This document shows, piece after piece, positions 1 to 8,596 of a DNA stretch of 12,226 bases. The stretch is from assembly GCA_938033975.1 (NCBI GenBank), contig CALHKJ010000145.1, positions 1-12,226 of the forward strand, in the 5' to 3' direction. The position numbers and the translations under genes were made by a program. The DNA is from an uncultured Saprospiraceae bacterium. GTDB taxonomy: Bacteria; Bacteroidota; Bacteroidia; Chitinophagales; Saprospiraceae. Numbering within the stretch: position 1 is the first letter of the stretch; each line of letters begins with the position of its first letter. The notes beneath the pieces were generated by a model. It saw nothing but the letters and a program-made list of their open reading frames with translations. It was not told the origin of the DNA and searched no databases.

Positions 1-383
1 ACAATTGCTTTTGTTTTTTCATTGACCAAAGAAGCAACTGAATTTGGGTCTATATTCGGATGTGACTCAGTACTGTCTGCAAAGCGCAAAGTCGCTCCGT
101 GAAGCAAAAACGCATTTGCTACTGATACAAAGCTATAAGAGGGTAGAATAACTTCATCTCCAGGCTCAAGTTCCAAAAGCAAGGCAGCCATTTCTAAGGC
201 ATCAGTACAAGATGTAGTCAATAGTGTTTTTGGAAATGAAAAATTCTGACTAAACCAATCTTGGCAACGCTTTGTAAAGGGCCCATTCCCAGCTATAAAA
301 TTACAAGAGATGGCTTCTTGTATAAAAGCCATCTCTTGTCCTTCTAAAAAAGGTTTATTGTTTAGTATTTTATATTCTTTCAC
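1..383 (-). CDS. wecE: dTDP-4-amino-4,6-dideoxygalactose transaminase (WecE/RffA type), N-terminal part, cut by window edge
   Basis: This is the first ~127 codons of a PLP-dependent sugar aminotransferase of the DegT/DnrJ/EryC1 family. Such enzymes transfer an amino group, usually from glutamate, to a 4-keto-6-deoxy sugar nucleotide for surface polysaccharide. The visible part aligns well from memory with E. coli WecE (376 aa): a GPFTKRCQ-like segment, then SCTDALEMAALLL, then PGDEVILPSYSFVSVANAF. The catalytic lysine lies outside the window. The start is taken as GTG at 383-381, whose G is also the last base of the upstream TAG stop, so translational coupling is likely. No in-frame ATG lies nearby upstream, and the first internal ATG (codon 18) would remove conserved family sequence. 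A strong inverted repeat sits at codons 16-27. The family is certain and the WecE subtype likely; the exact sugar is unknown. Confidence 0.85.
   Translation of the reverse strand, partial: MKEYKILNNKPFLEGQEMAFIQEAISCNFIAGNGPFTKRCQDWFSQNFSFPKTLLTTSCTDALEMAALLLELEPGDEVILPSYSFVSVANAFLLHGATLRFADSTESHPNIDPNSVASLVNEKTKAI
303..339 (-). repeat. Perfect 14-bp inverted repeat with 9-nt loop inside wecE
   Basis: ACAAGAGATGGCTT at 303-316 is exactly reverse-complementary to 326-339. A further G-U and an A-T pair could extend the stem inward. Read on the minus strand the hairpin begins 44 nt after the stop codon of the large upstream gene and is followed by AATTTTAT, a poor U-tract. It lies wholly within coding sequence (around codons 16-27 of wecE). 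It may be an attenuator or partial terminator after the upstream gene, or an mRNA structure that tunes wecE translation. The pairing is seen directly; the function is inference. Confidence 0.6.
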
Positions 384-3300
384 TAACGCATGATTACCAG
401 CTTGCCGAATCCATCTTTAAAGTATTGATCTGTATCACCCAAATCAAATCCATCTAACTCATCCGCAATATCTGTGTAAAACTTATATAAATATACACCA
501 TTTGCTAATCTTGATCCATATTCATCAGTTCCATCCCATTTGTATTCAGATCTATTCACTCCAACTCTAATTGGTCCAAGCTGCTCTTTTGTAATTTCTC
601 TAACTACCTTTCCACTAACTGTCATTATTTTGATATGATAATCTTCAGGAAGTTGATCTCCAGTAAGGGTAAAAACAAATTCTGTGGAAGTAGAGAATGG
701 GTTTGGATAATTCAACACATTTGAAATTAAATTATCTTCAAAAACATTAAACGAAACAGAATAGGCATGATCTCCCGAGAAGTTACCTGTCGCATCCGTT
801 CCTTGAGCATTTAAGGTGTATTCTCCTTCACTTAAACTAGGTGTATATTCTAGACAAGCCATCAAACCATTATCCTCATCTGCTGGAATGAAATTAACAT
901 CAGGACCATTAACATCTATTGGTGTTATTGTGCCATCAGGAGACTCCAATGTTAATATGAAGCTTTCTGGATTATCAATCAATTGATTAGAGTTTTCATC
1001 CGAAAGTGTAACTTTAATCATAGGACTTGGTGAAATGATATCTCCATCTAGAATTCTTACTCCATCAAAAGTTACATCCAGTAAAGGATTGATATCATCA
1101 CCTCTAACCAAGAAATTAATAAGACCTCTATTGTTAAACTCAAATTGTTCTGGTTGATCCTTGTCAGGATTAATTTCTACTCTCAATTGGTAAAGACCAT
1201 TTAAGTTTTGAGTATCATATTCAAACTTATCTGCAATGCCTGTTTGCATTTGGATAGGAGACTTTCTCTGCTCTTCAGAAATCTCATTATTCTGAGCATC
1301 GAAAATACTATATCTAACAAGCATACTATCCATATTGATCATACTTACATTGTCAATATCAAATTCTACATTCAATAATTCTCCTTGTTGCAATGTGTCT
1401 GCATGGAAAACATAATTATCCGTGGTGTTTAATACTGCTTCAGGAAGACCTTCATATACAACTCTCCAATAATCCAAATCTAATGAACTATGAGATATGG
1501 TATCTCTTGCAAACATTTGTAATTTTATAAATGGATATTCATTTGCATTGACAGTACTCAGATCGTATTCTTTGTTTGTGATATTCAAGGCAAGTGTATC
1601 GACATCACCTTCTGCATCAATACCAAAAAGCTTAATATCAAACACATCCTCTGCTTGATTATATTCTGAAAAGTCCCATAAGAATTTGTTCCATGACTTA
1701 GCAGGTCCGATAGTTGTTGAGAAAATCTCTCCTTCATACCAAGTACCGTCGATCTTTGTAATTGAACTTAATTCTTCATGTACACTTGATGCAATTGTTT
1801 CATTGAGTGCACCTCCTCCTTTTTGGAAAGCAAATACATATGGCCTTGGATTGCCAACCAATGTTCTAATTTGTGTAGCTCCTTCACTTTCAAAAACATT
1901 GAATAAATCATCTTCCCATAAACCTGGTGCATAGTCCACACCATTATCTTGAATGGTAAACATAATTACATACCATCCATCCGGAATTGAATTAATGAAA
2001 GTAACTATTTCAGCTCTTTCCTCTGCCGTATCTGTCTTAAAAGGCCAAGCATTTCTATCTCTCCATCCATCTGGTGTATCTGCTCCACTAACTCCTCCTT
2101 CTGGACAAACCAATGGAGTTAAAGTGTTTGGTCTTGCAACAACCAAATAAATTCCACCTCGAATATCATTACCATAGTTTGCTTCTAAAAACTCGCTATT
2201 CAATGAAAATTCTGGAAAGTCATCTGCAGTCCTAACTTTATTTGAAATTTTAAATTCATAAGTTGCTAATGAAAAATCAAAAGCTCCTGATGTAGAATCA
2301 ACTCTTAAGTTATCAAAATCATCTTTTTGATATTGGTAGACGTGACTTTGATTCCATCCAGTGTCAAATTCATCCATATGGATAAAAGAACTATTGTTCC
2401 AGTATGAAAGACCAAATTCTGGATTAGCAGCTCTTACTCGCCAGTAATAGACCTGACCTTCTGCATATTGAATTGCTGGCTGCCACTGTACCATTCCTCC
2501 ATGCGCCTCAACAATTTCAGCTTGTTTTAAAGGACTATCAAATAGTTCGGTTGTATCTATTTCTATTTCGTATTCTTTCGAACCGGTAAAACCATTTCCA
2601 GTTGATGCCATCAAGATCAATTGTTCTTTATTGGTAATAGCAAATTCATGTGGAGAGAAAGGTATAGGATTATCGTTAAGAACGAAAAAGTTATACGACT
2701 CTATCCCATACGACTCTAAAAGTGAATTATTCATCTCTGCCGCCGGAGCAGGTAGCTCTTCTATTGCAAAGGTATTATCTAAGTAAATTTCAATTTTATT
2801 TTCCCCAGCTGCTTGAATTACATTTAAAGGTATTGTTTGACATTCTGTAAGGCGATTAAAAGGAGTAGCTGATCTAAAGTTATAGGTGTCTCTTTTAGTC
2901 GAATATTTATGAACCATATGGTAGTCCAAAGAATCACCAATATATCTCCCTAGGTTTACAATATCAAAACAAATATCTACACTATCCAGACTTCCTGATA
3001 CAATTTCAGGTTCTGTTCTGAATGTTGAAATATCTGGAGTGTAATCCGGTCCTGCATGTGAGTTTACTATTAATGCTGGATCTCCATGTAAGGTTAATTG
3101 CTGTTGTAAGGTCAATACTTGAAAGTCAAAGTTATTTGTATTTTCTCTCATGACATTGGTCAGAATGGTTCCCATTGGTTGAGAATACAATGAATCACCA
3201 AGCATATCATAAAAATCCCTCCCATGAATATATTGTGGCCCAACATAAGCAGTACCTGAGGCAGCTAAAAAAGCAATCGCTCCTTTTTCAGGTTCCAAAA

Positions 3301-5314
3301 CAAAATTTTCACTTATACCAGGAGTTGAAGTATGTATGTTTCCTGAGTGGCACCCTAATGAAACGATTAAAGGAGTTTTCCCTTCATTGTCAAATTGACT
3401 AGGATCTTCAATACTAAAATCAAAAGTTCCAACCGCAGAGTGTCCAAAAAATGTAAGGATAGAACAGCCATCGTTTACTTCATCAATTATCGCTCTTGAA
3501 ATAGATGTTTCAATTGGATCATTAGATGTCTTTTCAAATGTTTTTACATCTGCACCAAAAGTGCTTTCTTCAATTACATCAGCCATATCACTCAACCAAT
3601 TTCTAATAGCATCTTGAAGTATGGCGTCACCACCACTTAGGTGTATAATTTTTTTCATCCAAGCTTTGTCTTCAATGGATTGATTCCAAACCCCTTGATC
3701 AACATACACTTGCATTTTATCGTAGTATAATTTTAATTGTGCTTTGTCATTTGCAGCCAATCTCCCTATTCCAACTTCTGGATATGAATTGTCACCTGTT
3801 GCAAACATTAGAACATCAGAACCTGGCTCTCCATGTGTTGGTACATAATTTACGGAAGCTGGATTTGTTTTCATGATTCCGTACTCATGAGATTTTCCAA
3901 TAATGAAAACATGTTCCCATCCAAGCCATCTCTGAAACAAAAAGTTACTCCAATTTCTGACTCCAATTGTATGGTTTTCTACACCAAACCCAAATTGATC
4001 AATCAAATCTTCGGAGTGTACAATTTGTACGTCGTAAGAGCCACCTTTTTCAGAACGTCTAAATTCTGCATATTCTTGAATCCAGTTTGTTCCAGAACCA
4101 TCTGTTGTATTCAATTCTTTGCTGGTCAAAATTACATAGCTAGGATTTACGGAAGTATAGTTAAAGAAATTTATTTTCTCAATCGCTTCGTAGTTATTGT
4201 TGCTTGTAAAGACAACTATGTCCCTATCTAAATCAGCAGGGTCTAAAACAAATTTTACCAAGCCATTCTCCAAAACAGTTTCTACTCTTACACCATTTGT
4301 TATGTCCATTACAACTGGCGCACCAGACGAAGTATTAAAATTTGAAATTTCAAAATACTTTTTGAATGAATGAGAAGCTATTTGATATCTAAAATAATCT
4401 TGATTATTTGCATTATAATTTCTTGGATACTCAAGGCTTATGTGAGCAATTGTATTTCTATCAAAATTACTTGCATTTCCTTCAATCTCGAAAACGTTGT
4501 TTGACTCGAGTTCACCTGTTGGAATTTGATATTCAAGATCTACAACATGGTATGAGTTGTATGTATTAGATTCAAGAAATTCTCCATTGAATGTTGTACG
4601 TACAATATGATTACCTGCATTTGTCCCGAATCTAACTTTTAAATTTGATTGCTGAGCTCCATTGTTTAAATTATCAACTGGGAAATTTACTGTATTTGTT
4701 TTCTGTAAAGTAGATCCAAATCCTTCTGTCGTGAAAAAATTGGAATACCGAACATTCTCCTCATTGATTACAGGTCTGATATGTTGATCTGTATATATGT
4801 ATTCTTCATTATGAAAATAAAAGCTTTCTGCATTAGGCAAGTTTCCTCCTAAGTTATTACTTGCCAACTCATATCTTTTATTGTTGTTGGTGCCTGTCTC
4901 CCAGGTAAAGAAGTAATCCCTTGTATCGGAAAACATACTGGCCTTTGGATTGAGTTGTTGTGCGCTTGCGTCTTGGTACAATGGAGCATCCAAGGCGCCA
5001 TCGTTTTTATATCCAAAAAACTCAAGGTAGTCGCCATTTCCAAAATCGCCATTTGTGGAAACATATAGACTAACCTCCTCACCAAATGAGAATGCTTGAA
5101 TTTCACTTCCTTTAAAAGCTGCTGGAAAACCTGATGCTACTAAACTAGCATAGCCAACTCTGTAGACACCATCTTCGCTTACCGTTACCTTGGCATAAGG
5201 TCTATCATGTTTTACCCACTCGTTACCAAATAATAAATCACCGTTGAAGGTCATTTGGGCTTGAAGGCCAATACAAGTAAATAGCAAAGCAGTCAAAATG
5301 CTTAATCGCTTCAT
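383..5314 (-). CDS. porU2: Gingipain-type (C25) cysteine peptidase, putative type IX secretion sortase PorU2-like, with FAM3/ILEI-like domain and T9SS C-terminal domain
   Basis: A 1643-aa exported protein. The start is ATG at 5314 because it gives a clean signal peptide (MKRLSILTALLFTCIGLQA, then Q); a TTG 13 codons upstream is possible but unlikely. An N-terminal beta-rich region precedes a C25 caspase-like domain. Its catalytic dyad is visible as His625 in FFGHSAVG and Cys655 in SLGCHSG, 30 residues apart, as in gingipains. Fibronectin/Ig-like stretches follow. Residues ~1050-1165 resemble the FAM3/ILEI (interleukin-like EMT inducer) fold, with SIPDGWYV, GATQIR and FQKGGGA. The end (from ~1533) has the YPNPF...DG...LANGVYLYK pattern of FlgD-like/Por sorting domains. 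PorU proper is about 1150 aa; the greater length and the FAM3-like module fit the PorU2-type proteins of Bacteroidota. It would act at the outer-membrane surface, processing or anchoring T9SS cargo. C25 and T9SS are certain; whether it is a sortase or a secreted protease is less so. Confidence 0.85.
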   Translation of the reverse strand: MKRLSILTALLFTCIGLQAQMTFNGDLLFGNEWVKHDRPYAKVTVSEDGVYRVGYASLVASGFPAAFKGSEIQAFSFGEEVSLYVSTNGDFGNGDYLEFFGYKNDGALDAPLYQDASAQQLNPKASMFSDTRDYFFTWETGTNNNKRYELASNNLGGNLPNAESFYFHNEEYIYTDQHIRPVINEENVRYSNFFTTEGFGSTLQKTNTVNFPVDNLNNGAQQSNLKVRFGTNAGNHIVRTTFNGEFLESNTYNSYHVVDLEYQIPTGELESNNVFEIEGNASNFDRNTIAHISLEYPRNYNANNQDYFRYQIASHSFKKYFEISNFNTSSGAPVVMDITNGVRVETVLENGLVKFVLDPADLDRDIVVFTSNNNYEAIEKINFFNYTSVNPSYVILTSKELNTTDGSGTNWIQEYAEFRRSEKGGSYDVQIVHSEDLIDQFGFGVENHTIGVRNWSNFLFQRWLGWEHVFIIGKSHEYGIMKTNPASVNYVPTHGEPGSDVLMFATGDNSYPEVGIGRLAANDKAQLKLYYDKMQVYVDQGVWNQSIEDKAWMKKIIHLSGGDAILQDAIRNWLSDMADVIEESTFGADVKTFEKTSNDPIETSISRAIIDEVNDGCSILTFFGHSAVGTFDFSIEDPSQFDNEGKTPLIVSLGCHSGNIHTSTPGISENFVLEPEKGAIAFLAASGTAYVGPQYIHGRDFYDMLGDSLYSQPMGTILTNVMRENTNNFDFQVLTLQQQLTLHGDPALIVNSHAGPDYTPDISTFRTEPEIVSGSLDSVDICFDIVNLGRYIGDSLDYHMVHKYSTKRDTYNFRSATPFNRLTECQTIPLNVIQAAGENKIEIYLDNTFAIEELPAPAAEMNNSLLESYGIESYNFFVLNDNPIPFSPHEFAITNKEQLILMASTGNGFTGSKEYEIEIDTTELFDSPLKQAEIVEAHGGMVQWQPAIQYAEGQVYYWRVRAANPEFGLSYWNNSSFIHMDEFDTGWNQSHVYQYQKDDFDNLRVDSTSGAFDFSLATYEFKISNKVRTADDFPEFSLNSEFLEANYGNDIRGGIYLVVARPNTLTPLVCPEGGVSGADTPDGWRDRNAWPFKTDTAEERAEIVTFINSIPDGWYVIMFTIQDNGVDYAPGLWEDDLFNVFESEGATQIRTLVGNPRPYVFAFQKGGGALNETIASSVHEELSSITKIDGTWYEGEIFSTTIGPAKSWNKFLWDFSEYNQAEDVFDIKLFGIDAEGDVDTLALNITNKEYDLSTVNANEYPFIKLQMFARDTISHSSLDLDYWRVVYEGLPEAVLNTTDNYVFHADTLQQGELLNVEFDIDNVSMINMDSMLVRYSIFDAQNNEISEEQRKSPIQMQTGIADKFEYDTQNLNGLYQLRVEINPDKDQPEQFEFNNRGLINFLVRGDDINPLLDVTFDGVRILDGDIISPSPMIKVTLSDENSNQLIDNPESFILTLESPDGTITPIDVNGPDVNFIPADEDNGLMACLEYTPSLSEGEYTLNAQGTDATGNFSGDHAYSVSFNVFEDNLISNVLNYPNPFSTSTEFVFTLTGDQLPEDYHIKIMTVSGKVVREITKEQLGPIRVGVNRSEYKWDGTDEYGSRLANGVYLYKFYTDIADELDGFDLGDTDQYFKDGFGKLVIMR

Positions 5315-5696
5315 TTTGTTCGAATTTCTGTAATTTCTATAAAAGCGTATCAAAACCAGTCATAGGAACTGTTTTGAATACAGGGTGTTTCTAGGTTGGA
5401 ATCGTTTTGATCTGAGGTTACTACAAAGCTAAGTACTTTTAAGCAGAAAACTCGCCAAAACAGTGTAATAACGCTTTTTAATGACGTTTATTTTCTATTA
5501 ATATATAGGCGAACACAACTCCGTCATAAATAACTGAAAACCAGTAACTTATACATCAATTCGTTTACATATGAAGCTTAAGGATTGATGTTGTTTTATA
5601 AAATATGAGTTAAAGCTCGTGGCAAGGACATTTATTTTAATTTTTTCATTCCAAAATTTACTTTTTCACTCTCTAAAGAATCAATTATATTAATGA
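5315..5696. other. Divergent intergenic region, 382 bp
   Basis: This AT-rich stretch lies between two divergently read genes. It contains the candidate minus-strand promoter described separately. It also holds an 8-bp inverted repeat, ACATCAAT (5553-5560) with ATTGATGT (5584-5591), around a 23-nt loop, and a weaker 6-bp pair, ATGACG (5481-5486) with CGTCAT (5522-5527). For the plus-strand gene only TACTTTTT at 5659-5666 resembles a -7 box, without a convincing -33 element. No open frame with coding character, tRNA or other recognisable RNA was found. Confidence 0.6.
5424..5460 (-). promoter_or_regulatory. Possible Bacteroidota-type promoter for the PorU2-like gene
   Basis: Read on the minus strand, TAGCTTTG (5431-5424) matches the Bacteroidota -7 consensus TAnnTTTG exactly. 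A TTTTGG at 5460-5455 could serve as the -33 TTG element, but the 24-nt spacing is slightly longer than usual. Transcription would begin near 5418 and leave a leader of about 100 nt before the ATG at 5314. This is a sequence match only. Confidence 0.4.
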
Positions 5697-6824
5697 ATGG
5701 CTTTTAGGTTTATATTGATAATATCACTTTCTGTTTTACTTATTGTTTCTTGTGATCAGGATACAAAAGACTTCAATAACTTAAGAGAAATTATTTACAA
5801 TGGAGAAAACATCATCAATGAAGAAATCTGGATTAAGGCAGATGAAAAAGTTATAATAGAAGCAGGTACTAAAATCACATTTGGTCCAAATGGAAGCTTT
5901 CAAATAGAAGGAGAATTTGAAGCAATTGCGAATGTCGATCAACCAATTATTTTAGTTGGAAATGACGCCTTGGCGGCACATACAATAATTCACACATACG
6001 ATAACAATTCTGTGAACTTGCTTATGGAGCATGTTCAAATTAATAATGGATTAATCTTTTCAGAATCTGAAAACAATCGTTTTATAGAGGTTCATATCAA
6101 CAACAATAAAATGCTTGAGTCTGATGATGCAATGATTCGAACATGGAGAGGTTCATTCCTTTTCGAAAATGGTTCGATAAAAGGTAACAATACAGGAGAG
6201 GGATTACTCGTACACTCTTCCAAAGAACCTATAGTCAGAAATTCTGTGTTTGATTCTATCCCAGATGCTGTAGAGTTCATTGAATCAAGTGATGGTGAAA
6301 TAGCTAATTGCTTTTTTTATTACATGGCAGACGATGGTGTCGACAACAATAATTGCCAACGAACAAAAATCATCAATAACGAATTTTATGGTATTACAGA
6401 TCGAGCAATTGAAATAGGTAGCGATGGCTTTGGTTTGTCTGAAGAAATTCACATAGAAAACAATCTTTTTGTCGATTGCCACATAGGCATAAATATTAAG
6501 GAATCTTCCACTGCGAGTGTTTCACAGGCAACATTTTATCATACCAGACTCAACATCGAATTGCTATATGGAAGCTCAGTTAATTTCCCAACATCGCTTA
6601 ATCTATTTAATTCTGTCATGTCTGGAGAGCATGCTTGGATTTCAAATAATGAAAATTGTATTTTCACTTTTACCAACTTGATGTCCGATCAAGCTATTGA
6701 GGGAATGGAAGAAGTATTGGTGACAGAAATCGAATTTCGCGACCCAGATTTTTTTGATTTTGAAATAGTTAGTTCAGAATTTCCATTAAGTCAAAATTCT
6801 AGCAATATGGGTTATCAAAAATAG
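5697..6824 (+). CDS. Lipoprotein with right-handed parallel beta-helix (pectate lyase-like fold), function unknown
   Basis: A 375-aa protein starting with a type II signal peptide: MAFRFILIISLSVLLIVSC, with lipobox IVSC and lipidated Cys19, followed by the acidic DQDTKD. The acidic residues after the cysteine may favour outer-membrane or surface localisation, as in some Bacteroidota lipoproteins. The body has repeating short strands with N-rich turns (for example IHINNNKM-like, IINNEFYGI and IENNLFVDCHIGI), typical of parallel beta-helix repeats of the NosD/pectate lyase type. No catalytic motif could be assigned, so it may bind or cleave polysaccharide, or be structural. An overlapping ATG at 5693 opens only a 4-codon frame (MNGF, stop), so 5697 is the start. 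Its stop is followed immediately by an ATG at 6825, linking it to the glycosyltransferase gene. The fold call is fairly sure; the role is unknown. Confidence 0.8.
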   Translation: MAFRFILIISLSVLLIVSCDQDTKDFNNLREIIYNGENIINEEIWIKADEKVIIEAGTKITFGPNGSFQIEGEFEAIANVDQPIILVGNDALAAHTIIHTYDNNSVNLLMEHVQINNGLIFSESENNRFIEVHINNNKMLESDDAMIRTWRGSFLFENGSIKGNNTGEGLLVHSSKEPIVRNSVFDSIPDAVEFIESSDGEIANCFFYYMADDGVDNNNCQRTKIINNEFYGITDRAIEIGSDGFGLSEEIHIENNLFVDCHIGINIKESSTASVSQATFYHTRLNIELLYGSSVNFPTSLNLFNSVMSGEHAWISNNENCIFTFTNLMSDQAIEGMEEVLVTEIEFRDPDFFDFEIVSSEFPLSQNSSNMGYQK

Positions 6825-7945
6825 ATGAAATTTAATTTGTAAGTTCACATCAAAGAAGGCATTCAACTATCGTAATCTTTACTATTGCTATATTATCCCT
6901 GCTTACGCAAATTTATTTTTGGAATTTTTACTTCCATAAATTAGTCCGGCACAAGAATCAACACAGTAGTGAATTTCATGGACAACTTTCCATTTTGGTT
7001 TGTGCAAAAAACGAACTCCAAAACTTAAAAAAACTTTTGCCTAGTCTCTTGAAACAAAATGCAGAGTCGAAAATTTTAGTCGTTGATGATTTTTCTACTG
7101 ATGACTCTATAGCTTATTTATCCGCTTCCGCAAATGAAAACGAGAAACTGAATTACGTCAGAGCCACTAAAGATATTCCGGGTAAAAAGCAGGCCCTTAT
7201 GGATGGTCTTCAAGAAATTGATGATGGTTATATTTTATTAACAGATGCAGATTGCATTCCAGCCTCTGAGGATTGGGTTAAACTTATGACAACTGGCTTA
7301 ACAACCAAGGAAATCGTTTTAGGTTATAGCCCTTATCGAAAAAAAACTGGATTCTTGAATCGATGGATTAGATTTGAAGCAATAATCACCGCGATTCAAT
7401 ATTTATCTTATGCTCTTCAAGGTAGTCCATACATGGGTGTTGGAAGAAATCTATTGTACAAGAAGTCTTTAATCAAAAATGCAAACGAACTTTCCAATAA
7501 CTTAGAATTGGCCTCTGGTGACGATGATCTTTTGGTAAATGCATTAGCTAACAAATCAAACACAGGTATTCAGATTGATCAAAATGCTTGGACCTATTCT
7601 GATCCTAAGTCTACTTGGAACGAATACTGTAAACAGAAAAGAAGACATATGTCTACTGCATCATCATATAAAATTGCTGATCAATTCAAACTAGTTCTTT
7701 TTTCAGTAAGTTGGATTTTACTATACCTTTGTCTTATTATTAGTTGCCTTAAAGCTCATTGGATAGCTGCAGTTCCTATTTTGTGCATTAGACTAATCTC
7801 AACATACATTTCTGTTATTCCATTGTTTTCAAAATTAGATGGAAAAGATTGTATTTCTCATTGGTGGTATTTAGATCCATTGACTGCAATATATTTTTCG
7901 ATTTTCTCCATCTTTGCAATCTTTCCTCAACGGAATAAATGGTAA
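6825..7945 (+). CDS. Family 2 glycosyltransferase, membrane-anchored; start disturbed (apparent 1-nt frameshift or non-canonical start)
   Basis: A GT-A fold (GT2) inverting glycosyltransferase. Motifs, numbered from the TTG at 6995: VCAKNE at the start, VVDDFSTDD at ~29-37, DAD metal/nucleotide-sugar motif at 84-86, GDDD (probable catalytic-base region) at ~175-178, and QKRRH (QxxRW-like) at 214-218. At least two hydrophobic helices close the C-terminus, so it is an inner-membrane enzyme with a cytosolic catalytic domain, probably for lipid- or polysaccharide-linked sugar transfer. TTG 6995 cannot be the true start: the frame is open from 6836 and encodes an N-terminal membrane helix (TIVIFTIAILSLLTQIYFW) plus the first GT2 strand (QLSILVCAKNE). 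There is no ATG, GTG or TTG in that extension. Either an ATC/ATT (6869, 6875 or 6884) initiates, or ATG 6825, directly after the upstream stop, was joined to this frame until one base was lost in the TTT at 6836-6838. The feature is drawn from 6825 on the latter reading. The function is sure; the donor and acceptor are unknown. Confidence 0.82.
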
Positions 7946-7946
7946 T

Positions 7947-8579
7947 ATGTCAGTAGAAATTATAAAAGAATACTTTCCAGAACTTGAACAAAAGCAATTA
8001 GATCAAATAAATGCTTTTGGTGATATCATAAAGTTTTGGAATGATAAGATCAATGTCATTTCCCGAAAGGATATTGAAAATGTATTTGAACACCACATCC
8101 TTCATTCTCTTTTCATAAAAAAGGTGATCAATTTTAAAGAAGGATCAAAAATTCTAGACCTAGGCACAGGAGGTGGATTTCCAGGAATACCATTGGCAAT
8201 TTGCTTTCCTGAAGTACACTTTCACATGATTGATGCAAGAGCAAAAAAGATTTCAGTTGTAAAAGAGGCTATAGAAAACCTAAAATTGACAAATGCTACT
8301 GCAGAACACAAACGTGCCGAAGAACTCAAAACTAAATATGATTTTGTGGTTACAAGAGCTGTTGCAAAGATGGACAAATTGATGAGCTGGAGTAGGCCTC
8401 TTATTTCTAATAAACACCAACACTCTATTCCTAATGGAGTATTCGCTCTGAAAGGTGGAGACATTCGAGACTTATTGAAAGAAGCGGACAAGCATGAATA
8501 TCTCGAGGAATTTTTAATTTCTGATTGGACTGAGATAGAGCATTATATTGAAAAATATGTAATTTACGCTCAAGCATAA
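7947..8579 (+). CDS. rsmG: 16S rRNA (guanine(527)-N7)-methyltransferase RsmG (GidB)
   Basis: A 210-aa SAM-dependent methyltransferase that modifies G527 in the 530 loop of 16S rRNA; loss in other bacteria gives low-level streptomycin resistance. The N-terminal helix region ends in an NVISRKD segment, followed by HHILHSL. SAM motif I, ILDLGTGGGFPGIPLA, is at residues ~69-84, followed by the acidic MIDARAKK. The VTRAVAKMDKL motif and the FALKGGD loop are also typical of GidB. Length fits the family (about 205-240 aa). ATG 7947 is chosen, one base after the glycosyltransferase stop; an alternative TTG at 7914 would add 11 residues coded inside the upstream gene. Co-transcription with its neighbours is likely. 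Confidence 0.95.
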   Translation: MSVEIIKEYFPELEQKQLDQINAFGDIIKFWNDKINVISRKDIENVFEHHILHSLFIKKVINFKEGSKILDLGTGGGFPGIPLAICFPEVHFHMIDARAKKISVVKEAIENLKLTNATAEHKRAEELKTKYDFVVTRAVAKMDKLMSWSRPLISNKHQHSIPNGVFALKGGDIRDLLKEADKHEYLEEFLISDWTEIEHYIEKYVIYAQA

Positions 8580-8596
8580 ATTAACCAATTCTTAGT

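Noticed and set aside
3833..4231. 132-codon open frame on the plus strand
   Set aside because: It is antisense to the C25 gene, has no family resemblance or start context, and the minus-strand reading is clearly coding.
5553..5591. 8-bp inverted repeat in the divergent region as an operator or terminator
   Set aside because: Short arms, a 23-nt loop and AT-rich surroundings make chance likely; noted only in the intergenic entry.
5659..5666. TACTTTTT as -7 promoter box for the beta-helix gene
   Set aside because: It misses the final G of TAnnTTTG and has no TTG element at the proper distance; too weak to call in AT-rich DNA.
6825..6842. Five-codon frame MKFNL as a leader peptide
   Set aside because: More simply explained as the true start of the glycosyltransferase separated by a one-base change; no attenuator-like structure follows.
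8222..8491. 89-codon open frame on the minus strand
   Set aside because: It lies wholly inside rsmG on the opposite strand and has no recognisable features.
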